DNA from: Hyphococcus sp.
GTDB taxonomy: Bacteria > Pseudomonadota > Alphaproteobacteria > Caulobacterales > Parvularculaceae
Reading direction: 5' to 3'
DNA length: 51,332 nucleotides
Assembly (NCBI GenBank): GCA_013002535.1
Contig: JABDJK010000098.1
Coordinates: 1-51,332, forward strand
The notes under the pieces were generated by a model that worked only from the letters and a program-made list of their open reading frames with translations, ran no database searches and had not been told where the DNA came from. The position numbers were made by a program, and so were the translations under genes. Positions 43,313 through 51,236 of this stretch are shown piece by piece (position 1 is the stretch's first letter; every line of letters starts with the position of its first letter).

Positions 43313-44149
43313 TCATTCGACCGCGTCTTCCGCTTCAGCTTTCCCCTCCGCCTTGCGCTGGGCGAAGCCGACGGCGAAGACGGAAATCTCGTAAAGCGCG
43401 ATGATCGCGCCGCCTAGCACCAGCTGTGAGATCGGGTCTGGCGGCGTCAGGAACGCGGCGACAACGAAGATGCCGACGATGGCGTATTTGCGGTTCCGCT
43501 TGAGGAAGTCCTGGGTGACGAGCCCGGCGCGCGCCAGCAGCGTCAAAAACACCGGCAACTGAAACGCGAAACCAAACGCCATGATAAGCGTTGTAATCAG
43601 CGACAGATAATCGCCGACGCGGGTCAGGAGCTCAATCTTGACGCGGCCCGCTGCCGCCTCCTGCTCCATGCCGACGGCGAACTGCATCACGAACGGCATC
43701 AGGATGTAATAGACAAGCGACGCGCCGAGCAGAAACAAGACCGGCATGGCGAGAAGAAAGGGCGCCGCCGCTGCGCGCTCGCGCCGATAGAGCCCCGGCG
43801 CCACAAATTGATAGATTTGATAAGCGACGATCGGGAACGCCAGCGCGATTCCGCCGAGTGCGGCGAGTTTCACCCGGGTGAAGAAAAATTCGAGCGGCGC
43901 AAAGTAAAGCGTGGGTTCGTCCGTCACTTGCCCGACCGCGTCTTTAAACGGCACCACCAAAAATTCGTATAGCGTCACAGAAAATGCAAAACAGATTGCA
44001 AAACCGATGGCAATGGCGACCATGCAAATGATGAGACGCTGGCGCAGCTCAACAAGATGATCGAGCAGCGGCGCAGACGACGCGTCGATTTCATCTTCTT
44101 CGTTTACGATATCTGGTTTCGCGACGCTGGTCATCGTTGGTTCCGTCAC
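43313..44149 (-). CDS. tatC: Twin-arginine translocase subunit TatC
   Basis: Inner-membrane receptor for twin-arginine signal peptides, 278 residues with six membrane segments. Family blocks are LLDHLVELRQRLIICMVAI, LYFAPLEFFFTRVKLAALGG, and QIYQFVAPGLYRRERAAAAP. The conserved glutamates near the N-terminus are present. The start is GTG 44147-44149, overlapping the TGA of tatB (GTGA). ATG 44135 is an alternative. A C-terminal tail is rich in Ala and Glu. Confidence 0.96.
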   Translation of the reverse strand: MTEPTMTSVAKPDIVNEEDEIDASSAPLLDHLVELRQRLIICMVAIAIGFAICFAFSVTLYEFLVVPFKDAVGQVTDEPTLYFAPLEFFFTRVKLAALGGIALAFPIVAYQIYQFVAPGLYRRERAAAAPFLLAMPVLFLLGASLVYYILMPFVMQFAVGMEQEAAAGRVKIELLTRVGDYLSLITTLIMAFGFAFQLPVFLTLLARAGLVTQDFLKRNRKYAIVGIFVVAAFLTPPDPISQLVLGGAIIALYEISVFAVGFAQRKAEGKAEAEDAVE

Positions 44150-44553
44150 GTCGCCGTAGTTTTCGCGGTGTCGGCCGGCGCTTCATCCTGAGCGTCATCC
44201 GCAGACGCATCCGGTTTCTTCGGCGCATCCTTTTGGGCGGTTTTCAATTCCCCGGATTCTTTGTTCAGCGCTTCATTGACCGGTTTCAAATTCTCATCGA
44301 GATCGCGTTTTGTTTGCGCGAATACATTTTCTTTTTTTAGGGTTTCGATTTCCTCACGCAGTTCCTGCATTTCGGTTTCCCGCGCCATCTGGTCAAACGC
44401 AGCCGTGAATTCACCGGCGAGCTTGCGGGCTTTGGCAACGAACTGCCCGGCGGAACGCATCAGTTTCGGCAAATCCTGTGGGCCGACGACAATCAGCGCG
44501 ACAATTGCGATCAGGATCAGTTCGGGAATGCCGAGTTGCGGTACAATGGTCAT
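44146..44553 (-). CDS. tatB: Sec-independent translocase subunit TatB
   Basis: Single-pass membrane protein of 135 residues. The N-terminal helix is PQLGIPELILIAIVALIVVG, followed by the amphipathic QDLPKLMRSAGQFVAKARKL. The C-terminal part is charged and probably disordered. It forms the substrate receptor with TatC and precedes it with overlapping stop and start codons. Confidence 0.94.
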   Translation of the reverse strand: MTIVPQLGIPELILIAIVALIVVGPQDLPKLMRSAGQFVAKARKLAGEFTAAFDQMARETEMQELREEIETLKKENVFAQTKRDLDENLKPVNEALNKESGELKTAQKDAPKKPDASADDAQDEAPADTAKTTAT

Positions 44554-44595
44554 GGGGTCAGCCGCCTCAATCGGCGCCGGTAAATCGTCGCGGCG

Positions 44596-44817
44596 TTAGT
44601 CGGCGCTTTTCGCTTCATCTTTAGCGGGCGTGACGTCCATCGCCTGCTCGGAGCGTTCTTCAAGAGATTTGTCATCGTCTTCCTGAAGGCCTTTGCGGAA
44701 CGACTTAATGCCTTTTGCGAAATCGCCCATCAGCGATGAGATCTTGCCGCCGCCGCCAAACAACAAAAGCGCGATGACGAGAATGATGATAATCTGCCAA
44801 GGTCCGATTGCTCCCAT
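44596..44817 (-). CDS. tatA: Twin-arginine translocase pore subunit TatA
   Basis: A 73-residue pore-forming component of the Tat system. Membrane helix [20 protein letters not shown], then the FG hinge region and amphipathic [17 protein letters not shown]. The rest is a short acidic tail. It is the first of the tatA-tatB-tatC set, 120 bases downstream of scpB. Confidence 0.95.
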   Translation of the reverse strand: MGAIGPWQIIIILVIALLLFGGGGKISSLMGDFAKGIKSFRKGLQEDDDKSLEERSEQAMDVTPAKDEAKSAD

Positions 44818-44937
44818 GGGGCGCCTCTAGGGTTACACGCGACGCGAAGCTTCGCGCCGAAATTTCTGTTGACCATAATGTAGTGTGCGGGCGTTGCGAT
44901 AGCAAATACGCGTTGCCTTCAATTTTACGCGTATTCG

Positions 44938-45783
44938 TTACGCGTCGGCAGGTTCCGCCTCGTCTTCTTCAAGAAAATCCTGCGCAAATTCAGCCTCGTC
45001 GTCGCCATCGCCGAATTCGTCATCTTCCTCATCGGCGGGCGTCGGCACGGAAAATCCGGGCGGAAGGCGCGCATCGAGGAGGCCAGCGGCTTTGAGGTCC
45101 GCAAGACCTGGCAAATCCTGAACCGATTCAAGGGAGAAATGCCCGAGAAATTCTTCTGTCGTGCCGTAGAGCGTCGGCCGTCCCGGAACGTCCTTGCGCT
45201 TGCCGCGCATTTTGACCCAACCGATCTCCAGCAACTGGTCGAGCGAGCCTTTGGAGACCTGAACGCCGCGCACATCCTCAATGTCCGCGCGGGTGCATGG
45301 TTGGTGATAAGCAATGATCGCCAGCGTCTCCAGCGCGGCGCGCGAGAGGCGTCGCTGGGTCACCTGTTCCTTCTCCAGAATATGAGCGACATCGGGCGCG
45401 GTCAGGAAACGATATTTGTCTTCGACTTTAACGAGCGTCACGCCGCGGCCCTCATAGTCCGCCGTGAGCCGTTCGATGAGAACCGGAATATCGGCGCCGG
45501 CCGGCAGGCGATCAGCGAGCGAGCGTTCGTCAAGCGGTTCAACCGCCGCGAACAAAAGCGCCTCGGCCATACGCGTGTGCTCGGCGAGCTCTTCCTCGCT
45601 CCAGTCAATTTTTGGCGCTTCGGCGTTTTTCTTTTTGCGCTTTTTCTTTTTCTTCGGCTCGTCTACCGGCGCGGCTTGCGCGTCTTCTTCAGATCCCGTC
45701 ATTTCGTCTGCAAGTGCTTCCTGTCGTTCGCGGGCGTCGAGCCCCTGAAAATCACGTCCGGCGTCTTCATCCAGATCAATCAT
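44938..45783 (-). CDS. scpB: Segregation and condensation protein B
   Basis: Winged-helix partner of ScpA and SMC in chromosome condensation, about 281 residues. The conserved core begins at MAEALLFAAVEPLDERSLAD, and the second winged helix has AIIAYHQPCTRADIEDVRGV and TLYGTTEEFLGHFSL. The N-terminus has a Lys-rich segment (KKKKKRKKKN) that is not part of the fold, and the C-terminus is acidic. ATG 45783 lies inside the scpA end (overlap 8 bases). ATG 45801 would add six residues. Confidence 0.93.
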   Translation of the reverse strand: MIDLDEDAGRDFQGLDARERQEALADEMTGSEEDAQAAPVDEPKKKKKRKKKNAEAPKIDWSEEELAEHTRMAEALLFAAVEPLDERSLADRLPAGADIPVLIERLTADYEGRGVTLVKVEDKYRFLTAPDVAHILEKEQVTQRRLSRAALETLAIIAYHQPCTRADIEDVRGVQVSKGSLDQLLEIGWVKMRGKRKDVPGRPTLYGTTEEFLGHFSLESVQDLPGLADLKAAGLLDARLPPGFSVPTPADEEDDEFGDGDDEAEFAQDFLEEDEAEPADA

Positions 45784-46651
45784 TGTTTTCGCTTTTCTCA
45801 TCAGGCGTCAGCGACTTTACATAAATCGGTTCAAAAGCGCCGAGCTGGCGCAGATCCATGCGCCCATCTTTGGCAAATTCAAGCGCTGCGTTAAGTGCGC
45901 TCGCAACGATAGACGTCGCCGGCGCATCAACATCGTGCACATTTGTTAGTTGCGTCAGTTCGGTCCACTCCGGAATGGATCCGAGCATGCGTTCAAGGCG
46001 CAGACGCGCCATCTCAATCGAATACACTTTTGGCGGATCGATGTGATAATCGCGATCGACGCTGGCGATGCGTTGCGTTGTATAGGCGCGCAGGAGATCG
46101 TAAAAATCCGCCTGCCACTCGGGCGTGCGGGTGACGCGAACGCCTTCCGGCATGCCGCGCGGAAAAACATTGATGCCAAGCCGCGGCAGATGTTGCAGCT
46201 TTTGGACAACATCACGCATAGCTTCTAGCCGCTGAAGTTGGAACGCTAGCCGCGCCGCCATTTCATCGGCCGTCGGCTCGTCAGAATCATCATCATGGGC
46301 CGGTAAAAGCAGTTTGGATTTCAGATACGCCAGCCACGCCGCCATGACGAGATAATCAGCGGCAAGTTCGAGATTGCGCTTTTTCACTTCCTCGACAAAG
46401 GCCAGATATTGATCGACCAAGGCGACCATGGAGATCTTGCGAATGTCGACTTTCTGCGAGCGCGCTAAATCGAGCAGTACGTCGAGCGGGCCCTCATAGC
46501 CGTCCAGATTGACGACGAGGTTTTCAATATTGGGGTCGACAGTCGCATCAACGCGAACGGGTGCGTCAAACGCCTCGCCGTTATCGTCATCCACCATCAT
46601 GATCGCTTCACCATCCGCCATATCAACACTTCTACCGGCGATTCTTGGCAT
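45776..46651 (-). CDS. scpA: Segregation and condensation protein A
   Basis: Kleisin of the bacterial condensin, 291 residues. N-terminal SMC-binding helix region is VNLDGYEGPLDVLLDLARSQ, followed by KVDIRKISMVALVDQYLAFV and LVMAAWLAYLKSKLLLP. The C-terminal winged helix has FAKDGRMDLRQLGAFEPIYV. An acidic leader of about 30 residues precedes the core, so the true start could be the ATG at 46621. It overlaps scpB and is 47 bases downstream of nagZ. Confidence 0.94.
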   Translation of the reverse strand: MPRIAGRSVDMADGEAIMMVDDDNGEAFDAPVRVDATVDPNIENLVVNLDGYEGPLDVLLDLARSQKVDIRKISMVALVDQYLAFVEEVKKRNLELAADYLVMAAWLAYLKSKLLLPAHDDDSDEPTADEMAARLAFQLQRLEAMRDVVQKLQHLPRLGINVFPRGMPEGVRVTRTPEWQADFYDLLRAYTTQRIASVDRDYHIDPPKVYSIEMARLRLERMLGSIPEWTELTQLTNVHDVDAPATSIVASALNAALEFAKDGRMDLRQLGAFEPIYVKSLTPDEKSENND

Positions 46652-46698
46652 CGCCTACGGTCTTTGGTCGCCTCTTTTTCACGAACATCAAAATGCCG

Positions 46699-47718
46699 CT
46701 ACGCTATGACTGGTTTTAACAGACCGCGCAGTTTTTCATAGGCGTCTGCGGTGTCTGTGCGGTCTATATTTTTTAGGCCGACCAGCGCCCGCGCGGCGCG
46801 TTTTTCGGCGACGTCCGTCATCGCCGAGGCGCCCTTCAGCGCGGCCTTTTTGTCATCCATGGAAAAGTTGCAGCAAAGGGCTATATCGCATCCCGCCGAA
46901 AGGCTGTCTCTGACGCGCGATTCAATATCGCCGGATAGCGCGTTCATTTTGAGATCGTCGGTCATCAATAGGCCGCCGAAACCAATCTCGCCTCGAATGA
47001 TGTCGTTGATAACGATGGGCGACAGCGTTGCTGGACGTTCTGCGTCCAGCGCCTCGTAAACAACGTGCGCGGTCATGCCCATAGCGATGTCGTTCATTGC
47101 CTTGAACGGCGCATAATCGATATCCGACAAAGCGTCCGCGCCAACGCAAACATTCGGCAGGTCATGGTGACTGTCACAAAGGGCGCGTCCATGGCCGGGC
47201 ATATGCTTGATCACCGGCAGCGCACCGCCCTCAATGAGGCCATCCGCCGCCGCGCGCGCCAGTTCGACAATGATGTCCTGGTGCTTGGCGTAGGCGCGGT
47301 CGCCAATGACATTCTGATCGGCGTCCGGCTGCGGCACATCCAGCATCGGGATACAATTGACGTTGACGCCGCAATCAGAAACGATACGGCCCAAAAGATA
47401 GCCATTCAGTCGTGAAGCCTTACGTGCCTTGCCGGGGTCCAGCCGGTACAATTCGCCAAAGGCGGCCGGCGCCGGATGAGCCGGAAACGCCGGCGGTTTC
47501 ATCCGCGCAACGCGCCCGCCCTCCTGATCGATTAGGATTGGCGCGTTTTCGCGGCCAACGCATTCTCGCAGTTCCTCGCAATGGGCGCGCAATTCATCAA
47601 CGCTCTCGCAATGACGCGCGAAAACAATAAACCCCCACGGATCAACATCGCGAAAGTATGCACGTTCTTCGTCGTTGAGCCGCGGCCCCTCGCAGTCAAA
47701 AATTGCCGCTAAGGCCAT
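46699..47718 (-). CDS. nagZ: Beta-N-acetylhexosaminidase NagZ
   Basis: Glycoside hydrolase family 3 enzyme of 339 residues that removes GlcNAc from recycled muropeptides in the cytoplasm. The signature is IKHMPGHGRALCDSHHDLP, with the catalytic His/Asp pair, and the nucleophile is in LLMTDDLKMNALSG. Other blocks are IDQEGGRVARMKPP and FAEGINVNCIPMLDV-like VNVNCIPMLDVPQPDADQN. The open frame runs to 48108, but that part lies inside the SPOR gene. ATG 47718 (MALAAIFDCEGPRL) is the natural start. Confidence 0.95.
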   Translation of the reverse strand: MALAAIFDCEGPRLNDEERAYFRDVDPWGFIVFARHCESVDELRAHCEELRECVGRENAPILIDQEGGRVARMKPPAFPAHPAPAAFGELYRLDPGKARKASRLNGYLLGRIVSDCGVNVNCIPMLDVPQPDADQNVIGDRAYAKHQDIIVELARAAADGLIEGGALPVIKHMPGHGRALCDSHHDLPNVCVGADALSDIDYAPFKAMNDIAMGMTAHVVYEALDAERPATLSPIVINDIIRGEIGFGGLLMTDDLKMNALSGDIESRVRDSLSAGCDIALCCNFSMDDKKAALKGASAMTDVAEKRAARALVGLKNIDRTDTADAYEKLRGLLKPVIA

Positions 47719-47740
47719 GATTCTAACTTTTCGTCCGTCG

Positions 47741-48568
47741 TCAGAGCGATTTTGCCAGACAATCCTTGCCGCGCGCTTTGAATTCGCCGCACCAGGATTT
47801 CGCCGCATCCGAAGACGCGAACGGCCCGACCCGTAAGCGGTGATATACACCGGCTGCGCCTTTGTCGGCGACTTCGATGTGGAATGATTTATCGTCCAGC
47901 AATTCACCGACATCTGATTGCAGCCGCGCCCATTGAGAACGCGCCTCTGCATCGGAACCGAAGGCGCCCACCTGAACCACATGAGAGCCAGACAATGCAA
48001 CGTCGCCACTACGCACGGTCGCCCGCGGCGGCGTTGCGCTCGCGGGCGTTGGCGTTGTCGCCGGCGTCGCTTTCGGTTCATCGGCCTCTTCGCCCAGAAC
48101 TTCGGCATCCTGCGCTTCTAACTGAGCGAGCGACTCTTCAACCTCGTCGGTCATCGCGTCGGCGGCATCGGCCGCCTCCGCAGTGATGATATCGTCGATC
48201 GTGCCTTGCGTTGAAACATTATCGCCGGGCGTGCGTATGACGGGTTCTTCCGGACCTTCGGCAAGGACCGTTACCGGGTCCTCGTCGTCACCGTCGAAGA
48301 CATCATAAACTTCGCGATCTTCGATCTCGTCATCGACTTCCGCCGTCTCAATCTTGATGGGATCGGGATCCGCAGCGACGTAGGGCGTCTCAGAACCGTT
48401 CTTTTTGCCTTTGTCATAAGCGACATATGTCACTGCGAGGAATGCGCCGAACATAAGAACGCCGATGGCTAGAACCGCGAGCCCCGAAAGCCCGCCCTCA
48501 TCATCATCGTCTTCGAATTCGTCGTATTCGTTGTACTCTTCTTCGTAATTCTCTTTATCGTCAGTCAT
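47741..48568 (-). CDS. SPOR domain-containing membrane protein
   Basis: A 275-residue bitopic protein. A very acidic N-terminus (MTDDKENYEEEYNEYDEFED) is followed by one membrane segment (GLAVLAIGVLMFGAFLAVTY), a long acidic/Pro-Ala linker and a C-terminal SPOR domain (about 200-275) with HVVQVGAFGSDAEARSQWAR and YHRLRVGPFASSDAAKSWC. SPOR domains bind denuded glycan at division sites. ATG 48568 is chosen because AAGGGC precedes it. The frame extends upstream without support. It lies between dgt and nagZ, where argS would be expected in relatives. Confidence 0.92.
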   Translation of the reverse strand: MTDDKENYEEEYNEYDEFEDDDDEGGLSGLAVLAIGVLMFGAFLAVTYVAYDKGKKNGSETPYVAADPDPIKIETAEVDDEIEDREVYDVFDGDDEDPVTVLAEGPEEPVIRTPGDNVSTQGTIDDIITAEAADAADAMTDEVEESLAQLEAQDAEVLGEEADEPKATPATTPTPASATPPRATVRSGDVALSGSHVVQVGAFGSDAEARSQWARLQSDVGELLDDKSFHIEVADKGAAGVYHRLRVGPFASSDAAKSWCGEFKARGKDCLAKSL

Positions 48569-48681
48569 GCCCTTAGTCGCTCCTACTGCGCGCCAAAATC
48601 GCTGGCGCCCGCCGCACGCGCCCATCAAACCGAATCGTTTCCACCGACCATTTTACCATCGACCAATTGGCGATGGCGCCC

Positions 48682-49875
48682 TTAGTCTTGGATTTCAACG
48701 CCAAAAATGCGGCGATATTCGCGCATGGCGTAACGGTCCGTCATTCCGGCGATATAGTCGCAAACCGCGCGGGCGCGGCGAGCTTCGTCCGCTCCCTCAT
48801 ATCGGGCGCGCCATTCCGGCGGCAAGGTCTCCGGTTCAGAAAAGAACAAATCAAACAGAGATTTAACAATTCTTTTTGCCTGGCTACGTGCGCGGTTGAC
48901 CTTGAAATGACGGTACATGTTCTGGTGCAGAAATCCGCGCAACCCCTTCACATCCTCGGCCATCGCTGGCGAAAACCCGACCAGCGCCCGCCCCGCCCGG
49001 CGGACACCGTCGGCATCCTGTGGAGAAATAGTTTCAAGGCGTTTTTTAGTTTCAGCCAGCACATCGCGGACCATCGCGCCGATTAAATCGGAGACAGCCT
49101 CAGCGATCAAAATCTCCGGTGCAGCGCCCGGATAGCGCTCTTCAGCAATTCGTAACGCCTTGCCAACCAACGGTACGTCATGGGCCTCTTCAAAGGTGAA
49201 CAACCCGGCGCGAAGGCCATCGTCAACATCGTGGTTGTTATAGGCAATGTCGTCTGCGATAGCCGCGGCCTGCGCCTCAATCCCCGGGAATGTGTCGAGC
49301 CAAAGATCATGCGCTTCGGCGTATTCGACGATCGCCGCCGGCAACGGTTCTTTCTTTTTCGCAAGTGAGCCGGTCAGAGGACCGTTATGTTTGACAACGC
49401 CTTCGAGCGTCTCCCAAGTGAGATTAAGCCCATCGAATTTGGCGTGGCGGCGTTCCAGCTTTGTCAGGATGCGCAGCGTTTGTGCGTTGTGATCGAACCC
49501 GTCGAACGGCGCCATACATTCCTGCAGGACGTCCTCGCCCGTATGACCGAATGGCGGATGGCCAAGATCATGAGCGAGCGCCAGGCACTCCGCGAGGTCC
49601 TCGTCCAGTTGCAGCGACCGCGCCAGCGTGCGCGCGATTTGCGCCACTTCCAACGAATGGGTCAGGCGCGTGCGATAATGATCGCCCTCATGAGAAATAA
49701 ACACTTGTGTCTTGTGTTTCAGGCGCCGGAACGCCACTGCGTGAATGACCCGGTCGCGATCGCGCTGAAACGGCGTTCGCTCATCTGATTCTGGTTCATC
49801 GTGCAGGCGCCCGCGCGTTGCCTCGGCCCTGGCGGCATAAGGCGCAAGCGGCGCGGGAAAAGAAAGCGGTGACAC
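48682..49875 (-). CDS. dgt: dGTPase-like HD-domain triphosphohydrolase
   Basis: Deoxyguanosinetriphosphate triphosphohydrolase-like protein, 397 residues, family II of bacterial dNTPases. HD-domain residues are seen in YRTRLTHSLEVAQIARTLAR and CLALAHDLGHPPFGHTGED, with a later ADDIAYNNHDVDD block. The start is GTG 49873-49875, overlapping the TAG of the upstream gene by one base (TAGTG). It likely balances dNTP pools. Confidence 0.93.
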   Translation of the reverse strand: MSPLSFPAPLAPYAARAEATRGRLHDEPESDERTPFQRDRDRVIHAVAFRRLKHKTQVFISHEGDHYRTRLTHSLEVAQIARTLARSLQLDEDLAECLALAHDLGHPPFGHTGEDVLQECMAPFDGFDHNAQTLRILTKLERRHAKFDGLNLTWETLEGVVKHNGPLTGSLAKKKEPLPAAIVEYAEAHDLWLDTFPGIEAQAAAIADDIAYNNHDVDDGLRAGLFTFEEAHDVPLVGKALRIAEERYPGAAPEILIAEAVSDLIGAMVRDVLAETKKRLETISPQDADGVRRAGRALVGFSPAMAEDVKGLRGFLHQNMYRHFKVNRARSQAKRIVKSLFDLFFSEPETLPPEWRARYEGADEARRARAVCDYIAGMTDRYAMREYRRIFGVEIQD

Positions 49876-50150
49876 TATTCAAGCTCGATTTCGTTCATGG
49901 CCGCGGCGTCTTCATAGCAGCCAAGGCAAATTAACTTGATGTTGCCAGCGCCAAGCACGTCAAATTCGGCTTGCGAAAGACTGTTGCACTCATTGCAAAC
50001 CGCGTCCCACACGCCGTCTTCAGATCGCGACCACCAGAAGCCCGTGGGCTCGCCGGTTCTCATCGCCTCGACAATATGCACACAGACAAAAGTCTGCGGC
50101 TGTCGGCCATGGGTGCCGCAAGTGACGAGAGGTACGGGTGCTTCAGCCAT
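49875..50150 (-). CDS. Small zinc-ribbon-like protein
   Basis: A 91-residue protein with cysteine/histidine sets C11-x2-H14, C23-x-H25, C52-x2-C55 (CNEC) and C75-x2-C78 (CLGC), suggesting one or two metal sites. No named family recognised. ATG 50150 overlaps the stop of the upstream gene by 8 bases, and its own TAG overlaps the dgt GTG. It is thus tightly coupled to both neighbours and may work with them. A TTG at 50165 is possible but less likely. Confidence 0.75.
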   Translation of the reverse strand: MAEAPVPLVTCGTHGRQPQTFVCVHIVEAMRTGEPTGFWWSRSEDGVWDAVCNECNSLSQAEFDVLGAGNIKLICLGCYEDAAAMNEIELE

Positions 50151-50967
50151 TAAATTCGAGATCAACTTCGGCGCAGTTATACCCGCCCTGGCTCATCAAG
50201 AAAGCACAAGTTTTGTCGCTTTCCCCAGTGACCAAGACGCGGAACGGCCGGTCGAGCTCAATATAGCGTAGGAATTTTGCGCCGCCGCCCAATGGCAGGC
50301 CACGCCCTAGCAAGATCGCCGCCTGCTGGGCCACATCAAATACGTGGGTTGAATTCACATGATCGCCTGACCCGCCAATATAAGGATGGTTCGGCTGGAA
50401 CCCCGTTTCTTTCGTCACCAGCGCATCAACATATTTTACGCCATCCGTTTCGCCTACCGGACTGATGAAACACTCGGGCCGCGTCGAGACGCCGACATCG
50501 CCCGGCGCGGCGAATTCAAAAATCTCGGGCGCCGGCAGTTTCAAAATTTCGGCCTTTGCTTTTGCGCGCCAACCCTCGAAATCGCGAGTTTTGAAGACAA
50601 CGCCCTCGCCGGAGACTTCGTAAACCAGCTCATTCGCCGCATCGTAAAACTTGCAGGCATAGCCGATATCTTTTGGGCCGCCCTGGTTGGCGACGCCGCG
50701 GACGGGATGTTTCGCGCCCGCGCTCATATTGAATGTTTTCCAGCGGAACGAGGTCAGCGCTGTCCATTTTTCGCCGTCCATGCGACCGGAAAAAGCGGAA
50801 ACGCCGGTAAGGCAATAATAGTTTGTCGATTGAACCGCGATGCAATGAGCAGGATGCAGCGTCAGCCATTCCCATTTCCGCGCGTCGTCAGAACAGCGGA
50901 ACGCGATGTCGTCGTCAACCGCTTTCACAAAATCAAAACAGAAATCGCCAAGGTCTTGATTGGTCAT
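50143..50967 (-). CDS. Conserved-looking protein of unknown function
   Basis: A 274-residue soluble protein beginning MTNQDLGDFCFDFVKAVDDD. The C-terminal half has HPYIGGSGDHVNSTHVFDVA, a His-containing segment slightly reminiscent of hotdog-fold enzymes (AfsA/dehydratase type), but I cannot support a family. It has no signal peptide or membrane segment. It heads the block with the zinc-ribbon gene and dgt, overlapping the next start by 8 bases. The ATG is preceded only by a weak ribosome site. Confidence 0.65.
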   Translation of the reverse strand: MTNQDLGDFCFDFVKAVDDDIAFRCSDDARKWEWLTLHPAHCIAVQSTNYYCLTGVSAFSGRMDGEKWTALTSFRWKTFNMSAGAKHPVRGVANQGGPKDIGYACKFYDAANELVYEVSGEGVVFKTRDFEGWRAKAKAEILKLPAPEIFEFAAPGDVGVSTRPECFISPVGETDGVKYVDALVTKETGFQPNHPYIGGSGDHVNSTHVFDVAQQAAILLGRGLPLGGGAKFLRYIELDRPFRVLVTGESDKTCAFLMSQGGYNCAEVDLEFNG

Positions 50968-51034
50968 GATCGGGTTATGTCATCTTGCGACGGGATTGGG
51001 CAATCGGCAAATGCAGATTGCAAATCCTCCCCCC

Positions 51035-51120
51035 TCTTCCCGGCGAAGGCCGGGATTCAGAGACAGGTAAAGCCTCGCATTTTTTACTTCCCGGATTGCC
51101 GCCTGCGCCGGAACGAGCGG
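51035..51120 (+). repeat. Dispersed repeat, type with GAGCGG end, copy 2
   Basis: Starts TCTTCCCGGCGAAGGCCGG and ends GCCTGCGCCGGAACGAGCGG. It matches 43225-43307 in start, end, length and orientation. The middle is divergent, with a T-run in both copies. Confidence 0.65.
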
Positions 51121-51181
51121 GGTGCAAATATAATCCAAACTTTATCCCAAGGCGCCTTTTTCGGCAATCGGGTACTGCTTT

Positions 51182-51236
51182 GACTATCCTTCGAGGCTCG
51201 CCCTATCGGGCTCGCGTCTCAGGATGAGGATTGGTT
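51182..51236. repeat. Dispersed repeat of the CTTCGAG...CTCAGGATGAGG type
   Basis: CTATCCTTCGAGGCTCGCCC and CTCAGGATGAGGAT bracket a short GC-rich centre. This inverted arrangement is a common intergenic element in alphaproteobacterial genomes. Only one copy is visible here. Confidence 0.5.

Noticed and set aside
42723-43394. 223-codon plus-strand ORF
   Set aside because: Crosses the antisense of serS, a repeat and the antisense of tatC. It has no homology I can see.
45139-45894. 251-codon plus-strand ORF
   Set aside because: Antisense to scpB and scpA, both well conserved.
47719-48108. 130-residue basic N-terminal extension of nagZ
   Set aside because: It is the out-of-frame shadow of the SPOR-domain gene. 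NagZ homology begins at ATG 47718.
50386-51183. 265-codon plus-strand ORF
   Set aside because: Antisense to the 274-aa gene and then runs through a dispersed repeat. The minus-strand gene is supported by overlaps with its neighbours.
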